Shown: positions 35,481 to 45,591, counted from the first letter of the stretch. The stretch: DNA of 64,000 nucleotides from Billgrantia saliphila (GCF_002930105.1 NZ_PJRN01000006.1:186001-250000), one strand, 5' to 3'. Program-made: numbers and translations. Notes: generated by a model from the letters alone, not told the origin.

Positions 35481-35792
35481 ATGAAAACCTTTACCGCTGC
35501 CCTGTTCGCCGGTGCCGCAACCCTTGCATTCGCCGCCTCCGCCCAGGCGCAAGCCGACGGCGAAGCCATCTACAACCAGGCTTGCATGGCCTGCCACATG
35601 ACCGGCGCCGCCGGCGCTCCGATCCGTGGCGACGCGGATGCCTGGGCACCGCGCATGGAAAAGGGCATCGACACGCTGTACACCCATGCCATCGAGGGCT
35701 TCAATGCCATGCCGCCCAAGGGCGGACACATGGGCCTGAGCGATGAAGAAGTGCAGGCCGCGGTCGACTTCATGGTTGAACCGGTGCTGTAA
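35481..35792 (+). CDS. Periplasmic cytochrome c5 (small class I c-type)
   Basis: A 103-residue precursor with a clean signal peptide (cut after AAASAQA, near residue 24). CMACH binds heme and the Met of MPPKGG is the sixth ligand, the c5 pattern. A small periplasmic electron carrier, probably serving terminal oxidases or denitrification enzymes. Strong GGAG ribosome site. The start was set at 35481; an earlier start would place the signal peptide internally. Confidence 0.9.
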   Translation: MKTFTAALFAGAATLAFAASAQAQADGEAIYNQACMACHMTGAAGAPIRGDADAWAPRMEKGIDTLYTHAIEGFNAMPPKGGHMGLSDEEVQAAVDFMVEPVL

Positions 35793-36102
35793 CTCCAGTC
35801 CCCACTCAGGCTCGGCGACTTCGTTCGTCATATACGGGTCGCCATGTCACGTTCCCGGCATGGTATTTTTCCTGTCCTGCCCTGTTATCGGGCCTGGAGA
35901 TCGCATTGACCTGAATCAACCTCCTCGACATCGACTTGCTAGCCCGCCTGAGCCGCGGCGAACTAGGCGGCGACCTCGAACCGATGGCCGAAATGGGCGG
36001 CCACGGTCATGGCCAGGGAAGCGGCGGTGGGCTCTGAGCCCAGCGGGACAGCCGCTGTGCGGCATGCTAGGCTCGGGCGCAATTCCTTCAAGAGACCCCC
36101 GC
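35793..36102. other. Intergenic region with an FNR-like box and a possible gene remnant
   Basis: About 310 bp. TTGACCTGAATCAA at 35906-35919 is an FNR/ANR-like box with one departure. Right after it an open stretch reads LLDIDLLARLSRGELG and ends at TGA about 36039, similar to the tail of a Crp/FNR-family regulator but without any DNA-binding part. It may be all that is left of a dnr-like gene, or chance. Confidence 0.3.
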
Positions 36103-36645
36103 ATGCGCTTGATCGTCCCGCTCGCCCCCGCTTTGGTCGGCCTGGCCCTGGCCGGGCCGGCCGTGGCCATCAACTACAATGTCGACGACATTGAGCGTCA
36201 TGACGATTGGCATTCGGTGACGCTCACCCTGGGCGAGGAGCGCCATTTCCGCGCCCTTGAACAGACCAGCTACAGCGACTCCATTCTCAGCGTGAACTTC
36301 ACTCCCGGCGTGTGCGATCTGCCGTGGCTCGAGGTGCGCGTCGAGCTCGAGGAGCACCAGCCCGAAAGCCGCGTGGCCAACCTGGTGCCCGGCGACTTGC
36401 GGGTGGATCACGAGACCATCCACAGCGGCATGGCGGAATTCATCACCCAGCGCGGCGACCGCGGTTTCTACGTCAATTTCTACCTCGACACCCAGGTACA
36501 GCTGATCGACGAGATGCGCAGCGGCCAAACGCTGCGGATGCGCTTCGATCGTGGCGATGAGGACTACTGGTTCATGAGCTTCGCGCTGGCGGGGGCCGAC
36601 GCGGCCATCGCCCGTGCCGAGCAGCAGTGCGAGGCTGCAGACTGA
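36103..36645 (+). CDS. Secreted hypothetical protein, 180 aa
   Basis: A 180-residue precursor with a signal peptide (MRLIVPLAPALVGLALAGPAVA). The mature part is acidic, with two Cys (GVCDLP near 72 and a Cys near the C-terminus) that could form a disulfide. No domain recognised. It is translationally coupled (TGATG) to the DUF6164 gene. Likely periplasmic. Confidence 0.65.
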   Translation: MRLIVPLAPALVGLALAGPAVAINYNVDDIERHDDWHSVTLTLGEERHFRALEQTSYSDSILSVNFTPGVCDLPWLEVRVELEEHQPESRVANLVPGDLRVDHETIHSGMAEFITQRGDRGFYVNFYLDTQVQLIDEMRSGQTLRMRFDRGDEDYWFMSFALAGADAAIARAEQQCEAAD

Positions 36646-37025
36646 TGGCCGCGCTGCTGTTTCGGTTGACCCACGTTACCGACGAGGAGGCGTGGGAAGT
36701 ACGCCGCCTGCTCGACGAGCACGGCTTCGACACTTACGAGACCCAGGCCGGTTTCTGGCGCCTGGGCGTCGATGCCATCTGGCTGCGTGACCCCGCGCAG
36801 CTGGAGGCGGCGCGGCAGGTACTCGAGCGCTACCAGGCCGAGCGGCAAGCACGTGTACAGCGGGAGCATGCCGAGCGGGTCGCGCAGGGAGACGCGCCGA
36901 CACTGTGGCGGCGCCTATGGCAGCACCCCGTGCAGATGCTGCTGGTGGCGCTGGCGGTACTGGCCATTCTCGCCCTCACATTGGCGCCCTTCCTCGGACT
37001 GATCGAGCGCCTGGGTCAAAGCTGA
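36645..37025 (+). CDS. DUF6164-like small membrane protein
   Basis: A 126-residue protein. The N-terminal soluble part (FRLTHVTDEEAWEVRRLLDEHGFDTYET, then AIWLRDPAQLEAARQVL) and a C-terminal membrane helix fit what I recall of DUF6164, a family of unknown role. The start shares its A with the stop of the preceding secreted protein gene. Confidence 0.65.
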   Translation: MAALLFRLTHVTDEEAWEVRRLLDEHGFDTYETQAGFWRLGVDAIWLRDPAQLEAARQVLERYQAERQARVQREHAERVAQGDAPTLWRRLWQHPVQMLLVALAVLAILALTLAPFLGLIERLGQS

Positions 37026-37164
37026 TCGCACCGTATACGGCCTGGCCCACATCCGTCCCTCACACGCTCTGCCAAGAGGAAAGCCTGACAGCCGGGGGCT
37101 CAGGCCGTAAGCTAGACACATACGCTTACAACGCCAATCCACCACGCCCAACAGGAGCTCCCCC

Positions 37165-37731
37165 GTGCTGAAGCGAACCCTGCTGACCCTGCTTGCCGCC
37201 GCCAGCCTGCCGCTGGCCGCCAGTGCCCACGCCACCGATGTGGTGCTTCACACCAACCATGGCCCCATCGGCATCGAGCTGTTCCAGGAGCAGGCTCCCG
37301 AGAGCGTCAGCAATTTCCTCACCTACGTGCAGGAAGGCCATTACGACGGCACTCTGTTCCACCGGGTGATCGACGGTTTCATGATCCAGGGCGGCGGCTT
37401 CGACGAGGATTTCCGCCAGCAGCCCACCCGCGCGCCGATCACCAACGAGGCCGACAATGGCCTGCGCAACGAGCGAGGCACCCTGGCCATGGCACGCACC
37501 GGCGACCCGCATTCGGCCACCTCGCAGTTTTTCATCAACGTCAACGACAACCGCTTCCTCGACCATCAGGGCACCCACTCCGGTCAGGCCTGGGGCTACG
37601 CGGTGTTCGGCCGCGTGGTGGAGGGCATGGACGTGGTCGACGCCATCAAGCGCGTGCCCACCACCAGCCGCGGCCCGTTCCAGGACGTGCCGCGCGAGCC
37701 AGTGATCATCGAGCGTGCCGAGATCCAGTGA
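37165..37731 (+). CDS. ppiA: Periplasmic cyclophilin-type peptidyl-prolyl isomerase
   Basis: A 188-residue cyclophilin with a signal peptide ([22 protein letters not shown]). [29 protein letters not shown] and [10 protein letters not shown] are the active-site signatures, with the catalytic Arg in FHRV. It starts at GTG, six bases after AGGAG. It speeds proline isomerisation in periplasmic proteins. A terminator hairpin follows within 25 bp. Confidence 0.92.
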   Translation: MLKRTLLTLLAAASLPLAASAHATDVVLHTNHGPIGIELFQEQAPESVSNFLTYVQEGHYDGTLFHRVIDGFMIQGGGFDEDFRQQPTRAPITNEADNGLRNERGTLAMARTGDPHSATSQFFINVNDNRFLDHQGTHSGQAWGYAVFGRVVEGMDVVDAIKRVPTTSRGPFQDVPREPVIIERAEIQ

Positions 37732-37752
37732 ACCCTAGCCCTTGAACGACGA

Positions 37753-37780
37753 CGCCCCGTCACCTTGCGGTGACGGGGCG
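37753..37780. terminator. Hairpin after ppiA
   Basis: CGCCCCGTCACC, loop TTGC, GGTGACGGGGCG form a perfect 12-bp stem 22 bp after the ppiA stop. The T-tract is weak on either side. Confidence 0.65.
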
Positions 37781-37828
37781 CCATCGTATCGACCCAGGAT
37801 GAGCGAAATGCGCTGTGCCGAGGGCACG

Positions 37829-38197
37829 CTACTCGCGGCGGCGCGCCCACCGCCACCCCAGCAGCACCAGCGCCGCCGTAGCGGCGCCCAAACCGTTGGC
37901 CAGGATATCGAGCCAATCGCCGCCGCTGCGGCCCGGCACAGGAATCTGTAGATATTCGATGACGATGCCGTAGAGCGTCGCCGCGACAAAGGCCCAGGGC
38001 GGACGCACGCCGGCCAGTCCCATCAGCCCAGCCAGACCGCCGTAGCCGAGAAAGTGGTTGGCCTTGTCCCATGGCATCCGGCTCGGCATCTCGTCGCCCG
38101 CGGTCAGGCTGCCGAAGGCAATCGCGAGCGCCGCCAGAACGGCCAACACCGCCCATAGGCGGTGTCGATCGTGCCAGCGCCGTACGGCGTCAGGCAT
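37829..38197 (-). CDS. VanZ-like membrane protein
   Basis: A 122-residue protein with three to four hydrophobic helices. [18 protein letters not shown] and [30 protein letters not shown] are the VanZ-family signatures (HxxxY, EYxQ and DWLDxxAN). Function in non-resistant bacteria is unclear. Its start overlaps the end of hemE by 8 bp. Confidence 0.85.
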   Translation of the reverse strand: MPDAVRRWHDRHRLWAVLAVLAALAIAFGSLTAGDEMPSRMPWDKANHFLGYGGLAGLMGLAGVRPPWAFVAATLYGIVIEYLQIPVPGRSGGDWLDILANGLGAATAALVLLGWRWARRRE

Positions 38198-39272
38198 TCT
38201 GGTACTGAATGGTGCGATGGTAACGCGGGCTCAGTTCGTGCAGCGCCTCCATGAAGGCGGTGACGCGGTCCGGGTCGGTGAACTGGCTGATGCCGTGCCC
38301 CAGGTTGAAGACGTGTCCCGGGCCGGGGCCGTAGCTGTCGAGGATGCGCGCCACCTCGGCGCGGATAGCTGCCGGGCGTGCGAACAGCACGTTGGGATCG
38401 AGATTGCCCTGCAGCGCCACCTTGTGCCCCACCCGCGCGCGGGCGTCGGACAGCTCGGTGCTCCAATCCAGGCCCACGGCGTCGGGGCCGGCCAGGGCGA
38501 TATCCTCCAGCCACTGCCCGCCATTCTTAGTGAACAGGATCACCGGCACGCGGCGCCCGTCGTGTTCCCGCTCGAGCCCTGCGACGATCTGCTCCATGTA
38601 ACGCAGCGAGAATTCCAGATAGGCCGGCGTGGAGAGCGCGCCGCCCCAGGTATCGAAGATCTGCACCGCCTGGGCGCCGGCGCGAATCTGCGCGTTCAGG
38701 TAGTCGGTCACCGCCTGGGCCAGCACGTCGAGCAGCTGGTGCATGGTGTCGGGCTTGTCGTAGAGCATGGTCTTCACATGACGGAAGTCCTTGCTGGAGC
38801 TGCCCTCGACCATGTAGGTGGCCAGTGTCCACGGGCTGCCCGAGAAGCCGATCAGCGGCACACGGCCGTTCAGCTCGCGGCGAATGGTCGACACGGCGCG
38901 CATCACATAGTCGAGGTCGCGCTCGGCGTCCGGCGCCTTGAGCGCCTCGACATCTTCCACGCTGCGCACCGGCTTGCGGAACTTGGGTCCCTCGCCCGTC
39001 TCGAAATAGAGCCCCAGCCCCATGGCATCGGGGATGGTGAGGATATCGGAGAAGAGGATCGCGGCGTCGAGCGGATAGCGCTCGAGCGGCTGCAACGTCA
39101 CCTCGCAGGCCAGGTCGTGATTGCGACACAGATCCATGAAATTGCCGGCGTCGGCGCGGGTGGCGCGGTACTCGGGCAGGTAGCGGCCCGCCTGGCGCAT
39201 CATCCAGACCGGGGTGCGGTCCACCGGTTGGCGCATCAGGGCGCGCAGAAAGCGATCGTTCGTGAGATCCAT
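38190..39272 (-). CDS. hemE: Uroporphyrinogen decarboxylase
   Basis: A 360-residue HemE starting [21 protein letters not shown] at 39272. [16 protein letters not shown] near the start and [16 protein letters not shown] are the two HemE signatures; the conserved catalytic Asp lies in LFSDILTI. It decarboxylates uroporphyrinogen III to coproporphyrinogen III, the substrate of HemN encoded 5 kb away. Confidence 0.95.
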   Translation of the reverse strand: MDLTNDRFLRALMRQPVDRTPVWMMRQAGRYLPEYRATRADAGNFMDLCRNHDLACEVTLQPLERYPLDAAILFSDILTIPDAMGLGLYFETGEGPKFRKPVRSVEDVEALKAPDAERDLDYVMRAVSTIRRELNGRVPLIGFSGSPWTLATYMVEGSSSKDFRHVKTMLYDKPDTMHQLLDVLAQAVTDYLNAQIRAGAQAVQIFDTWGGALSTPAYLEFSLRYMEQIVAGLEREHDGRRVPVILFTKNGGQWLEDIALAGPDAVGLDWSTELSDARARVGHKVALQGNLDPNVLFARPAAIRAEVARILDSYGPGPGHVFNLGHGISQFTDPDRVTAFMEALHELSPRYHRTIQYQNA

Positions 39273-39461
39273 GCAGGCAGTCTTCCACAGGAAATGTCGG
39301 CCCATTGTAGCGCATCATTTTTCGCGCGGCTTGACCCTGGCCAAGTGAAACGCGGCACGAAAGCCAGCGCTTCCCGGGGTTGCGTTCGTGAGCGCGGGCC
39401 GCGTTCCTGCTAGAATGGCAGCTTCACTTCCGGCATCGCCGTGGTCTGACCGAGGTACCCC

Positions 39462-40097
39462 GTGACCATTCGATTCATCGCCGCTTCCCGGCTGCCCACC
39501 CCCTGGGCCACCTTCACCATGCACGGCTTCGAGGACGAGGCCACCGGCAAGGACCATATCGCCCTGACGCTGGGCGACGTGGCCGACGGCGAGCCGGTGC
39601 TCGGCCGGGTGCATTCGGAGTGCCTGACCGGGGATGCCCTGTTCTCGATGCGCTGCGACTGCGGCTACCAGCTCCAGGAAGCGCTCAAGCGCATCGCCGA
39701 AGAGGGGCGCGGCGTACTGCTCTACCTGCGCCAGGAGGGGCGCGGTATCGGCCTGCTCAACAAGATCCGCGCCTATCACCTACAGGACCAGGGCGCCGAC
39801 ACCGTGGAAGCCAACGAGCGGCTCGGCTTCGGCGCCGACCTGCGCCGCTACGACCTTTGCGTACCGATGCTCGAGCACCTGGGCGTCAGCGGCCTGCGGC
39901 TGATGACCAACAATCCGCGCAAAGTCGACGCCTTGACCAAGGAAGGCGTGGTCATTGCGGAACGAGTGCCCCTGACCACGGGTCTCAATCCACATAACGA
40001 GCAGTACCTGTCCACCAAGGCAGGCAAACTCGGCCACATGATGGCGCTGGGGGACTTCACCCGCGCCGGCGACGTGGACATAGAACGCAAGCCCTGA
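39462..40097 (+). CDS. ribA: GTP cyclohydrolase II
   Basis: A 211-residue Rib[16 protein letters not shown] supplies the three zinc Cys, [16 protein letters not shown] the catalytic Arg loop, and MTNNPRK a substrate-binding motif. It opens the riboflavin pathway by converting GTP to 2,5-diamino-6-ribosylamino-4-pyrimidinone phosphate. It starts at GTG 39462; an earlier start is blocked by frame. Stand-alone, without a fused RibB domain. Confidence 0.95.
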   Translation: MTIRFIAASRLPTPWATFTMHGFEDEATGKDHIALTLGDVADGEPVLGRVHSECLTGDALFSMRCDCGYQLQEALKRIAEEGRGVLLYLRQEGRGIGLLNKIRAYHLQDQGADTVEANERLGFGADLRRYDLCVPMLEHLGVSGLRLMTNNPRKVDALTKEGVVIAERVPLTTGLNPHNEQYLSTKAGKLGHMMALGDFTRAGDVDIERKP

Positions 40098-40137
40098 GCC
40101 GAACCGGCATCGGGGCGATCCTGACGGAAGAGACCTC

Positions 40138-40809
40138 ATGCCGCACTCCCTCGCCCCAGGCGGGCATCGCCATCACGTTCTCGAGGAACTGCTCAACAGC
40201 ATCAGCCACGGCATTGGCGCCGCGCTGAGCCTGGCGGGGGTGATCGTGCTGCTGGTACTGGCCAGCCTGGCCGCCCATGTCGACCCGTGGAAGATTGTCG
40301 GTATCAGCCTCTACGGCGTGACCCTGGTACTGCTCTACACCGCCTCGACCCTTTACCATGGCGTTCGCCACCCGCGGTTGAAGCGCATGTTCCAGCAGCT
40401 GGACCACTGTGCCATCTACCTGCTGATCGCCGGTACCTACACGCCCTTCCTGTTGGTCAACATGCGCGGCCCCACCGGCTGGACGCTGTTCGCCATCGTC
40501 TGGACCCTGGCGCTCGCCGGTATTGCCTGCAAGCTGGCCTGGCCGCACCGTTTCACCGTGCCGAGAGTAGCGATCTACCTGATCATGGGCTGGCTGGTCG
40601 TTTTCGCCAGCGGCGAGATGAGTGCCCGCTTGCCCACGACCGGCATCGTCCTGCTCGCCGCCGGCGGCATCACTTACACCTTGGGCGTGATCTTCTTCGC
40701 CATCAGCGCAATCCCCTACAACCACGCCATCTGGCATCTGTTCGTGCTCGGCGGCAGCACCTGCCACTACTTCGCGGTATACGCCGCGGTACTGCCGTTC
40801 GGGGGGTAG
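40138..40809 (+). CDS. Hemolysin III/YqfA-family membrane protein (PAQR superfamily)
   Basis: A 223-residue protein with seven predicted helices. EELLNSISHGIGAALSLAG at the start, STLYHGVRHPRLKR and YNHAIWHLFVLGGSTCHYFAVY at the end carry the metal-binding His/Ser set of the PAQR superfamily. The hemolysin name is historical; function in most bacteria is unknown. It follows ribA by 40 bp. Confidence 0.88.
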   Translation: MPHSLAPGGHRHHVLEELLNSISHGIGAALSLAGVIVLLVLASLAAHVDPWKIVGISLYGVTLVLLYTASTLYHGVRHPRLKRMFQQLDHCAIYLLIAGTYTPFLLVNMRGPTGWTLFAIVWTLALAGIACKLAWPHRFTVPRVAIYLIMGWLVVFASGEMSARLPTTGIVLLAAGGITYTLGVIFFAISAIPYNHAIWHLFVLGGSTCHYFAVYAAVLPFGG

Positions 40810-40904
40810 AAGGAAAGTCATGTGTGGCTTCCAGGAATCCCCTCGTTTCGTGTAGAAAAGAGCAGAACGCCTTATGACAAGTACAAGAACAAAGAAGGAA
40901 GTGC

Positions 40905-42617
40905 ATGAAGCTCAAGCTCAGTCTGGTTGGGCGCTACTCCTTCCTGTCGCTGACGCTGATGATTGGCTCGGTGGCGGTACTGAGTGCGCTTTATGCCACG
41001 GTGTCGGACTCCGTCACGGAGCGCCTGGCCGGCGAGCGGCTGGAAGCCCAGGTAGCAGGCACCGCCAACCGGCTGACCAACTTCATCGAGAATCGCATCT
41101 ACCAGCTCGAAACCTTATCGACTCATCCTTCGATGCCGCTGTACCTACTTTACAGCGATGCGGTCCCGGAAGGTCTGCAAGAGCTGGTGCGTGTGGAAGC
41201 CGATGCGCCGGATCTCTATGGCATCCTGTTCTTTGACGCCAATGACGCGCTGACTGAGGTCGTTCCTGGCCAGGCAGCGTCGGGCGAACCCTATTGGGGT
41301 CGTGAGAACTGGTCGATCGCCGCCTTACCCTCCGTCTATCTGGACAATAATGAAATCATTGGCCCTAGCCTGACCTCCGGTACTGGCCCGGGCTGGCTGC
41401 TCATACGCCAACCGCTACGGGACATTGCCGGCCAGAGCACCGAGGGTGCCATCGCCCTGCACGTTCGCCTTGCCTCCCTGACCGAACTGATGCGCATCGA
41501 AAACCTGGCGGGTGTATTGAGGCCGTTCCTGCGAACCCCGGCTGGCGATCTATTGGATCCCACAGGCAATCTTCAACCTAACGAGCCGGAAGGCTTGCGA
41601 AGCGGCCCGGAAGTGCTGCCCGGCTGGCGTATCGATTACTTGGTATCGGCCGGCGACATCCTCAGCCCACTGCGAAACGTACAGTTCGGCCTCTACGCTC
41701 TGGCCGGAGTGATGGCCCTCGGCATAGTGGCGCTGTTCTGGGCACTTGCCCGTAGCCTTCGCCGACGAGTGAGTCGGCTGGTGACAGGAGCGGAGGCCTT
41801 CGCTTCCGGCGACCTGCATTTCCGCCTTCAGACCCCACGCAACGACAAGGACGAAATCGATGTCGTGGCCCATGCCTTCAACGCCATGGCGGATCGCCTT
41901 CAGGATATGATCGAGCGGACGGTGCAGGCGGAAAAGATGGCCGTACTGGGTGAGTTCGCCACGGGGGTGGCCCACGAAGTCCGCAATCCTCTCGCTACGA
42001 TCAAGCTGACGGTTCAGGCACTGGAAAAAGGCGAGGCGAATAGCCAGCGTCGGGCTCTGCTGGTCTCCGTCGAGGAGGAGATCGATCGTCTCAACCGGGT
42101 GGTGGGCGACCTGCTCGATTACGGCCGTCCGGTCGCTGGCGAACCGCAGGTGGTGGAAATAGGGCAAATCTTCAGGCATGCCACCATTTTGACCTCGGGT
42201 CTGGCCGAGAGCCGTGGAGTGGAGATCCAGGTCAATGGAGATTCGCGGCTTGCCCTATATGCCAGCGCGGATCAGATCATTCAGTGTCTGGTCAACCTGA
42301 TAGCCAATGCCATCCAGGCCTGCAAAGCGGGAGGGCAGGTTCACCTGCAGGCGTATCGCACCGGCGGCAGCCTGACGATCGAAATTACCGATGACGGCTG
42401 CGGAATGGATCAGCAAACGCTGAGAAAGGTGGTGGAGCCGTTCTTCACTACCCGCCAGGAGGGCACTGGGCTGGGCTTGAGCATTTCGCGTCAACTGATA
42501 GAACTGAATGGTGGCACGTTAGGAATCCGCAGTCGCCCAGGAAAAGGCACGACCGTTACCATGATCCTGCCGGCGTTACAGGCCGAGGGCGACTCTGCCC
42601 AGCCGAGGCTGACATAA
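40905..42617 (+). CDS. Membrane sensor histidine kinase, NtrB/AtoS-like
   Basis: A 570-residue kinase. TM1 (about 10-30), a periplasmic sensor of about 230 residues, TM2 (about 263-285) and a HAMP domain are followed by the phosphoacceptor GVAHEVRNPLATIK. The ATPase has an N-box NLIANAIQA, DDGCGM and GTGLGLSISRQL. It partners the sigma-54 activator 27 bp downstream. The periplasmic sensor suggests an external ligand, perhaps the solute carried by the Liv-type transporter further down. Confidence 0.92.
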   Translation: MKLKLSLVGRYSFLSLTLMIGSVAVLSALYATVSDSVTERLAGERLEAQVAGTANRLTNFIENRIYQLETLSTHPSMPLYLLYSDAVPEGLQELVRVEADAPDLYGILFFDANDALTEVVPGQAASGEPYWGRENWSIAALPSVYLDNNEIIGPSLTSGTGPGWLLIRQPLRDIAGQSTEGAIALHVRLASLTELMRIENLAGVLRPFLRTPAGDLLDPTGNLQPNEPEGLRSGPEVLPGWRIDYLVSAGDILSPLRNVQFGLYALAGVMALGIVALFWALARSLRRRVSRLVTGAEAFASGDLHFRLQTPRNDKDEIDVVAHAFNAMADRLQDMIERTVQAEKMAVLGEFATGVAHEVRNPLATIKLTVQALEKGEANSQRRALLVSVEEEIDRLNRVVGDLLDYGRPVAGEPQVVEIGQIFRHATILTSGLAESRGVEIQVNGDSRLALYASADQIIQCLVNLIANAIQACKAGGQVHLQAYRTGGSLTIEITDDGCGMDQQTLRKVVEPFFTTRQEGTGLGLSISRQLIELNGGTLGIRSRPGKGTTVTMILPALQAEGDSAQPRLT

Positions 42618-42644
42618 GAACAAAGTCTGCGACGAGGACACGCC

Positions 42645-43988
42645 ATGCACACCCATATCCTGATCGTCGATGACGAAAAGAGTTTCGTACGCTCGCTGGC
42701 TTTCGCCCTGGATGAGGCGGGGTTCGCCACGCGCAGCGCCCATACCGGCGAAGCGGCCCTGGCCGCCTTGGCAGAAGCCCGGCCTGACCTGATGTTGCTG
42801 GACCTGAGGCTGCCCGGAATGAGCGGTATGGATGTATTGGCGGAAACCTCGCGCCAGCATCCCGAGCTGCCTGTCGTGATGGTCTCGGCCCACGGCGATA
42901 CTCGGGCCGCCGTGCAGGCGGTCAAAGCCGGCGCCACCGATTATTTGACCAAGCCCTTCGCCCTGGATGAGTTGCTTCACCTGGTCTCGACGCTGACCGA
43001 ACGCAACCAGATGCGCGACGAACTGGCCTATCACCGCAGCCGTGGTGCATCGGCGTCGGGGCTGGTGGGAAGTAGCGAAGCCATGCAGCGGCTGTGGCAG
43101 ACCGTTCAGCGCGTTTCCGGCAGCAGTGCCGGTCGCGTATTGCTGCTGGGTGAATCCGGCACCGGCAAGGCCATCGTCGCCAGGGCCATCCATGACCAGA
43201 GCGCACGCTGCGATAACGCCTTCGTGGAGATCAACTGCGCCGCGCTACCCGAACAGCTCATCGAAGCTGAGCTGTTCGGGGCGGAAAAGGGCGCCTATAC
43301 CGGTGCGCATCAGAAGCGTCCCGGCCTGGTGGCGCTAGCCCATGGTGGGACACTGTTCCTGGACGAGATAGGCGAACTGCCCATGGCCTTGCAGGCCAAA
43401 TTCTTGCACTTTCTCGAAAACGGCGATTATCGCCCGGTGGGCGGCGCCGCCAGCTACACCGCTGACGCCCGCGTAATCGCCGCAACCAACCGATCACTGG
43501 AGGATGAAGTTCGTGCTGGGCGCTTTCGCGAGGACCTGTATTACCGTCTCAATGTCATTGAACTGACCCTTCCCCCCCTGCGCGAGCGCGGTGAAGACAT
43601 ACACGAACTACTGGAGGTTTTCATCGCCGCGCAGGCCCGAGAGGAAGGTTGTCGTCCCATTACCGTCCCCGAGGAGACCCTGGCAAGGCTGGTCGCCTAC
43701 GGCTGGCCGGGCAACGTGCGAGAACTGCGTAACCTGGTCGAACGCTTGACCATTCTGCATCCAGGTCAGCGAATCCGTCCCGGCCATTTGCCGGTCGAAT
43801 TTCATCAAGGCACGACGGCTCAACAAGGTAACGACACCACCCTAGGTGAACGGCTACACAGTACCGAACGCCAGTTGGTCATCGATGCGCTCAACAGGAG
43901 CGGCGGTCGCAAAGGACAAGCCGCCGAACAGTTAGGGCTTTCACGCCACGCCTTCAAGCGCCGTCTGCAGCGGCTTGGGCTTGCATAG
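42645..43988 (+). CDS. Sigma-54-dependent response regulator (NtrC/AtoC family)
   Basis: A 447-residue activator. Receiver domain with phosphorylation Asp in LMLLDLRLPG and the KPF lysine. The AAA+ domain has Walker A GESGTGKAIV (Ala where Glu is usual), the sigma-54-contacting loop GAYTGA and Walker B GGTLFLDEIGEL. A C-terminal Fis-type helix-turn-helix follows (GRKGQAAEQLGLSRHAFKRRLQ). Two matching palindromes and a sigma-54 promoter directly downstream are its likely targets. Confidence 0.93.
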   Translation: MHTHILIVDDEKSFVRSLAFALDEAGFATRSAHTGEAALAALAEARPDLMLLDLRLPGMSGMDVLAETSRQHPELPVVMVSAHGDTRAAVQAVKAGATDYLTKPFALDELLHLVSTLTERNQMRDELAYHRSRGASASGLVGSSEAMQRLWQTVQRVSGSSAGRVLLLGESGTGKAIVARAIHDQSARCDNAFVEINCAALPEQLIEAELFGAEKGAYTGAHQKRPGLVALAHGGTLFLDEIGELPMALQAKFLHFLENGDYRPVGGAASYTADARVIAATNRSLEDEVRAGRFREDLYYRLNVIELTLPPLRERGEDIHELLEVFIAAQAREEGCRPITVPEETLARLVAYGWPGNVRELRNLVERLTILHPGQRIRPGHLPVEFHQGTTAQQGNDTTLGERLHSTERQLVIDALNRSGGRKGQAAEQLGLSRHAFKRRLQRLGLA

Positions 43989-44005
43989 CTGACGCATGCC
44001 GGCCA

Positions 44006-44052
44006 GAGCGGTTACCGCTCCTTTTCTCTTGCCGATGAGCGCTTACCGCTCA
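44006..44052 (+). promoter_or_regulatory. Two palindromic enhancer sites for the response regulator
   Basis: GAGCGGTTACCGCTC (44006-44020) and TGAGCGCTTACCGCTCA (44036-44052) are near-identical palindromes whose centres are 31 bp apart, three helical turns. They lie 55-100 bp upstream of the -24 element. This is the classical layout of enhancer sites for an NtrC-type activator. Confidence 0.75.
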
Positions 44053-44105
44053 TTTTCTGTGTCCTGGACCGATGGACGGGCCGCCAATCCAACTCCCCCT
44101 CCCCC

Positions 44106-44121
44106 TGGCACGCTTCTTGCT
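44106..44121 (+). promoter_or_regulatory. Sigma-54 promoter of the Liv-type operon
   Basis: TGGCACGCTTCTTGCT matches the sigma-54 consensus TGGCAC-N5-TTGCW exactly, with the GG and GC elements 10 bp apart. It precedes the first binding-protein gene by about 70 bp; transcription should start near 44132. Confidence 0.88.
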
Positions 44122-44190
44122 GAAGTCATGGGTAAGCAACATATAACAAAACCTTGACCACGCCGGACTCAACCGGTCCAGGAGGCAAGC

Positions 44191-45525
44191 TTGCCGGGAC
44201 TAACAGTCCGCTTGCGCGCAGCACTCTGCGCCAGCGGTTTGACCGTGACCCTCGCATTCGCCATGAGCGTCGCTCAGGGCAACGAGGCAACCATCAACGA
44301 AACGACCTCGGTCGGCCGGGTGGAGCTGGGCGCGCCCGACGTGGTGGCCGACGCCACCGTCGCCTGCCTCTATCCGATGACCGGTCGCTCCGCCAGCTAC
44401 GGTCGCGACAGTATCGTCGCCATCCGCATGGCCCTTGAAGAACTCGCCACCGATCCGGCTGCGCCCCGGCTACGAGTGATCGTCGATGACTCTCGCTCCA
44501 AGGCCTCCTTCTCGGTACGCATGGCCGAGGATTTCATCGAGCAGGATAACGCCAACATTCTCTGCGGCATGGTCAGCTCCGGCGTGGGCATGGCCGTCAG
44601 TCGTCTGGCCCGGCAGCGCAAGACCATCCTCGTCGGTACCGACCACGCCTCCTCCCGGGCCACGCTGGAGGAAGGTCACCGCTACTATTTCCGGGTTTCC
44701 AGCGACACCTGGCATTCCCATGCCGCTGGCGCACGCTACCTTCAGGAGCTCCAGCGGGAGGGGGGCTGGCACAAGATCGCCTTTCTCGGCCCCGATTATG
44801 AATATGGCCGAGTCGCCTGGCGCGACCTGCAGGAAGCCATGGAACTCTATGGCGTCAGCTATGAAGTGACCGGCAGCTACTGGCCGAAGCTCTATGAGCC
44901 GGATTACTCGCTCTATATCCAATCCCTGCTGGAATCACCTCCGGACGTGCTGGTAGTCGCACTGTGGGGCGGGGATTTCACGGCCTTCATTGATCAGGCC
45001 CGTACGACTCGCTTGTTCGACCTCATGCGAGTGGCCAACTTCGATACCGGCGGCGATTACGAAAGCCTGGTCGCACTCGGTGAGATGCCCCCGGAAGGAC
45101 TCATCCTCTCCGCACGTCATCACGTCAACTGGCCACAGACACCGCTGAACCGCCAATTCGTCTCTCGCTTCCACGAGCTTACCGGACGCTATCCCAACTA
45201 CTCCGCACAGGGGGCCTGGGCCGGCATTCTCACTATTGCCAAGGCCATCGCGCTGGCCGGTGACGTGACCGATACCGAGGCGATGGTGGAGGCGCTGGAA
45301 GGACTGGAAATCCAGCTTCCCAAGGATCCGGAAGGCTATGTCTCCTACATCGATGCCACCACGCATCAGATCATCCAGGCCCAGGCCATCGGCACGCCCG
45401 TGCCCAGCCAGGAATATCCCCCGGCCCGGGTGATCCTGGGCAACTGGAAAGTCTATGACGCCGAATCCCTAAAACCATCGCCGTCTCTCATCGAGAGGCG
45501 ACGCGGTAGATCTGGTGGCGGCTAG
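44191..45525 (+). CDS. Liv-type ABC transporter substrate-binding protein 1
   Basis: A 444-residue type I periplasmic binding protein. It starts at TTG 44191 after a strong AGGAGG. A signal peptide (LCASGLTVTLAFAMSVAQG) is followed by VACLYPMTGRSASYGRDS, the ligand-binding loop of LivJ/UrtA/AmiC-like proteins, and GPDYEYGRVAWRDL in the middle. First gene after the sigma-54 promoter. Ligand unknown; it could also act as a sensor partner of the kinase. Confidence 0.85.
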   Translation: MPGLTVRLRAALCASGLTVTLAFAMSVAQGNEATINETTSVGRVELGAPDVVADATVACLYPMTGRSASYGRDSIVAIRMALEELATDPAAPRLRVIVDDSRSKASFSVRMAEDFIEQDNANILCGMVSSGVGMAVSRLARQRKTILVGTDHASSRATLEEGHRYYFRVSSDTWHSHAAGARYLQELQREGGWHKIAFLGPDYEYGRVAWRDLQEAMELYGVSYEVTGSYWPKLYEPDYSLYIQSLLESPPDVLVVALWGGDFTAFIDQARTTRLFDLMRVANFDTGGDYESLVALGEMPPEGLILSARHHVNWPQTPLNRQFVSRFHELTGRYPNYSAQGAWAGILTIAKAIALAGDVTDTEAMVEALEGLEIQLPKDPEGYVSYIDATTHQIIQAQAIGTPVPSQEYPPARVILGNWKVYDAESLKPSPSLIERRRGRSGGG

Positions 45526-45591
45526 CCCGCTCACCTTTCCAGTACGACAAAGCAGCACGACTACGGCACAACAACAACCAAGGAGTCACCC

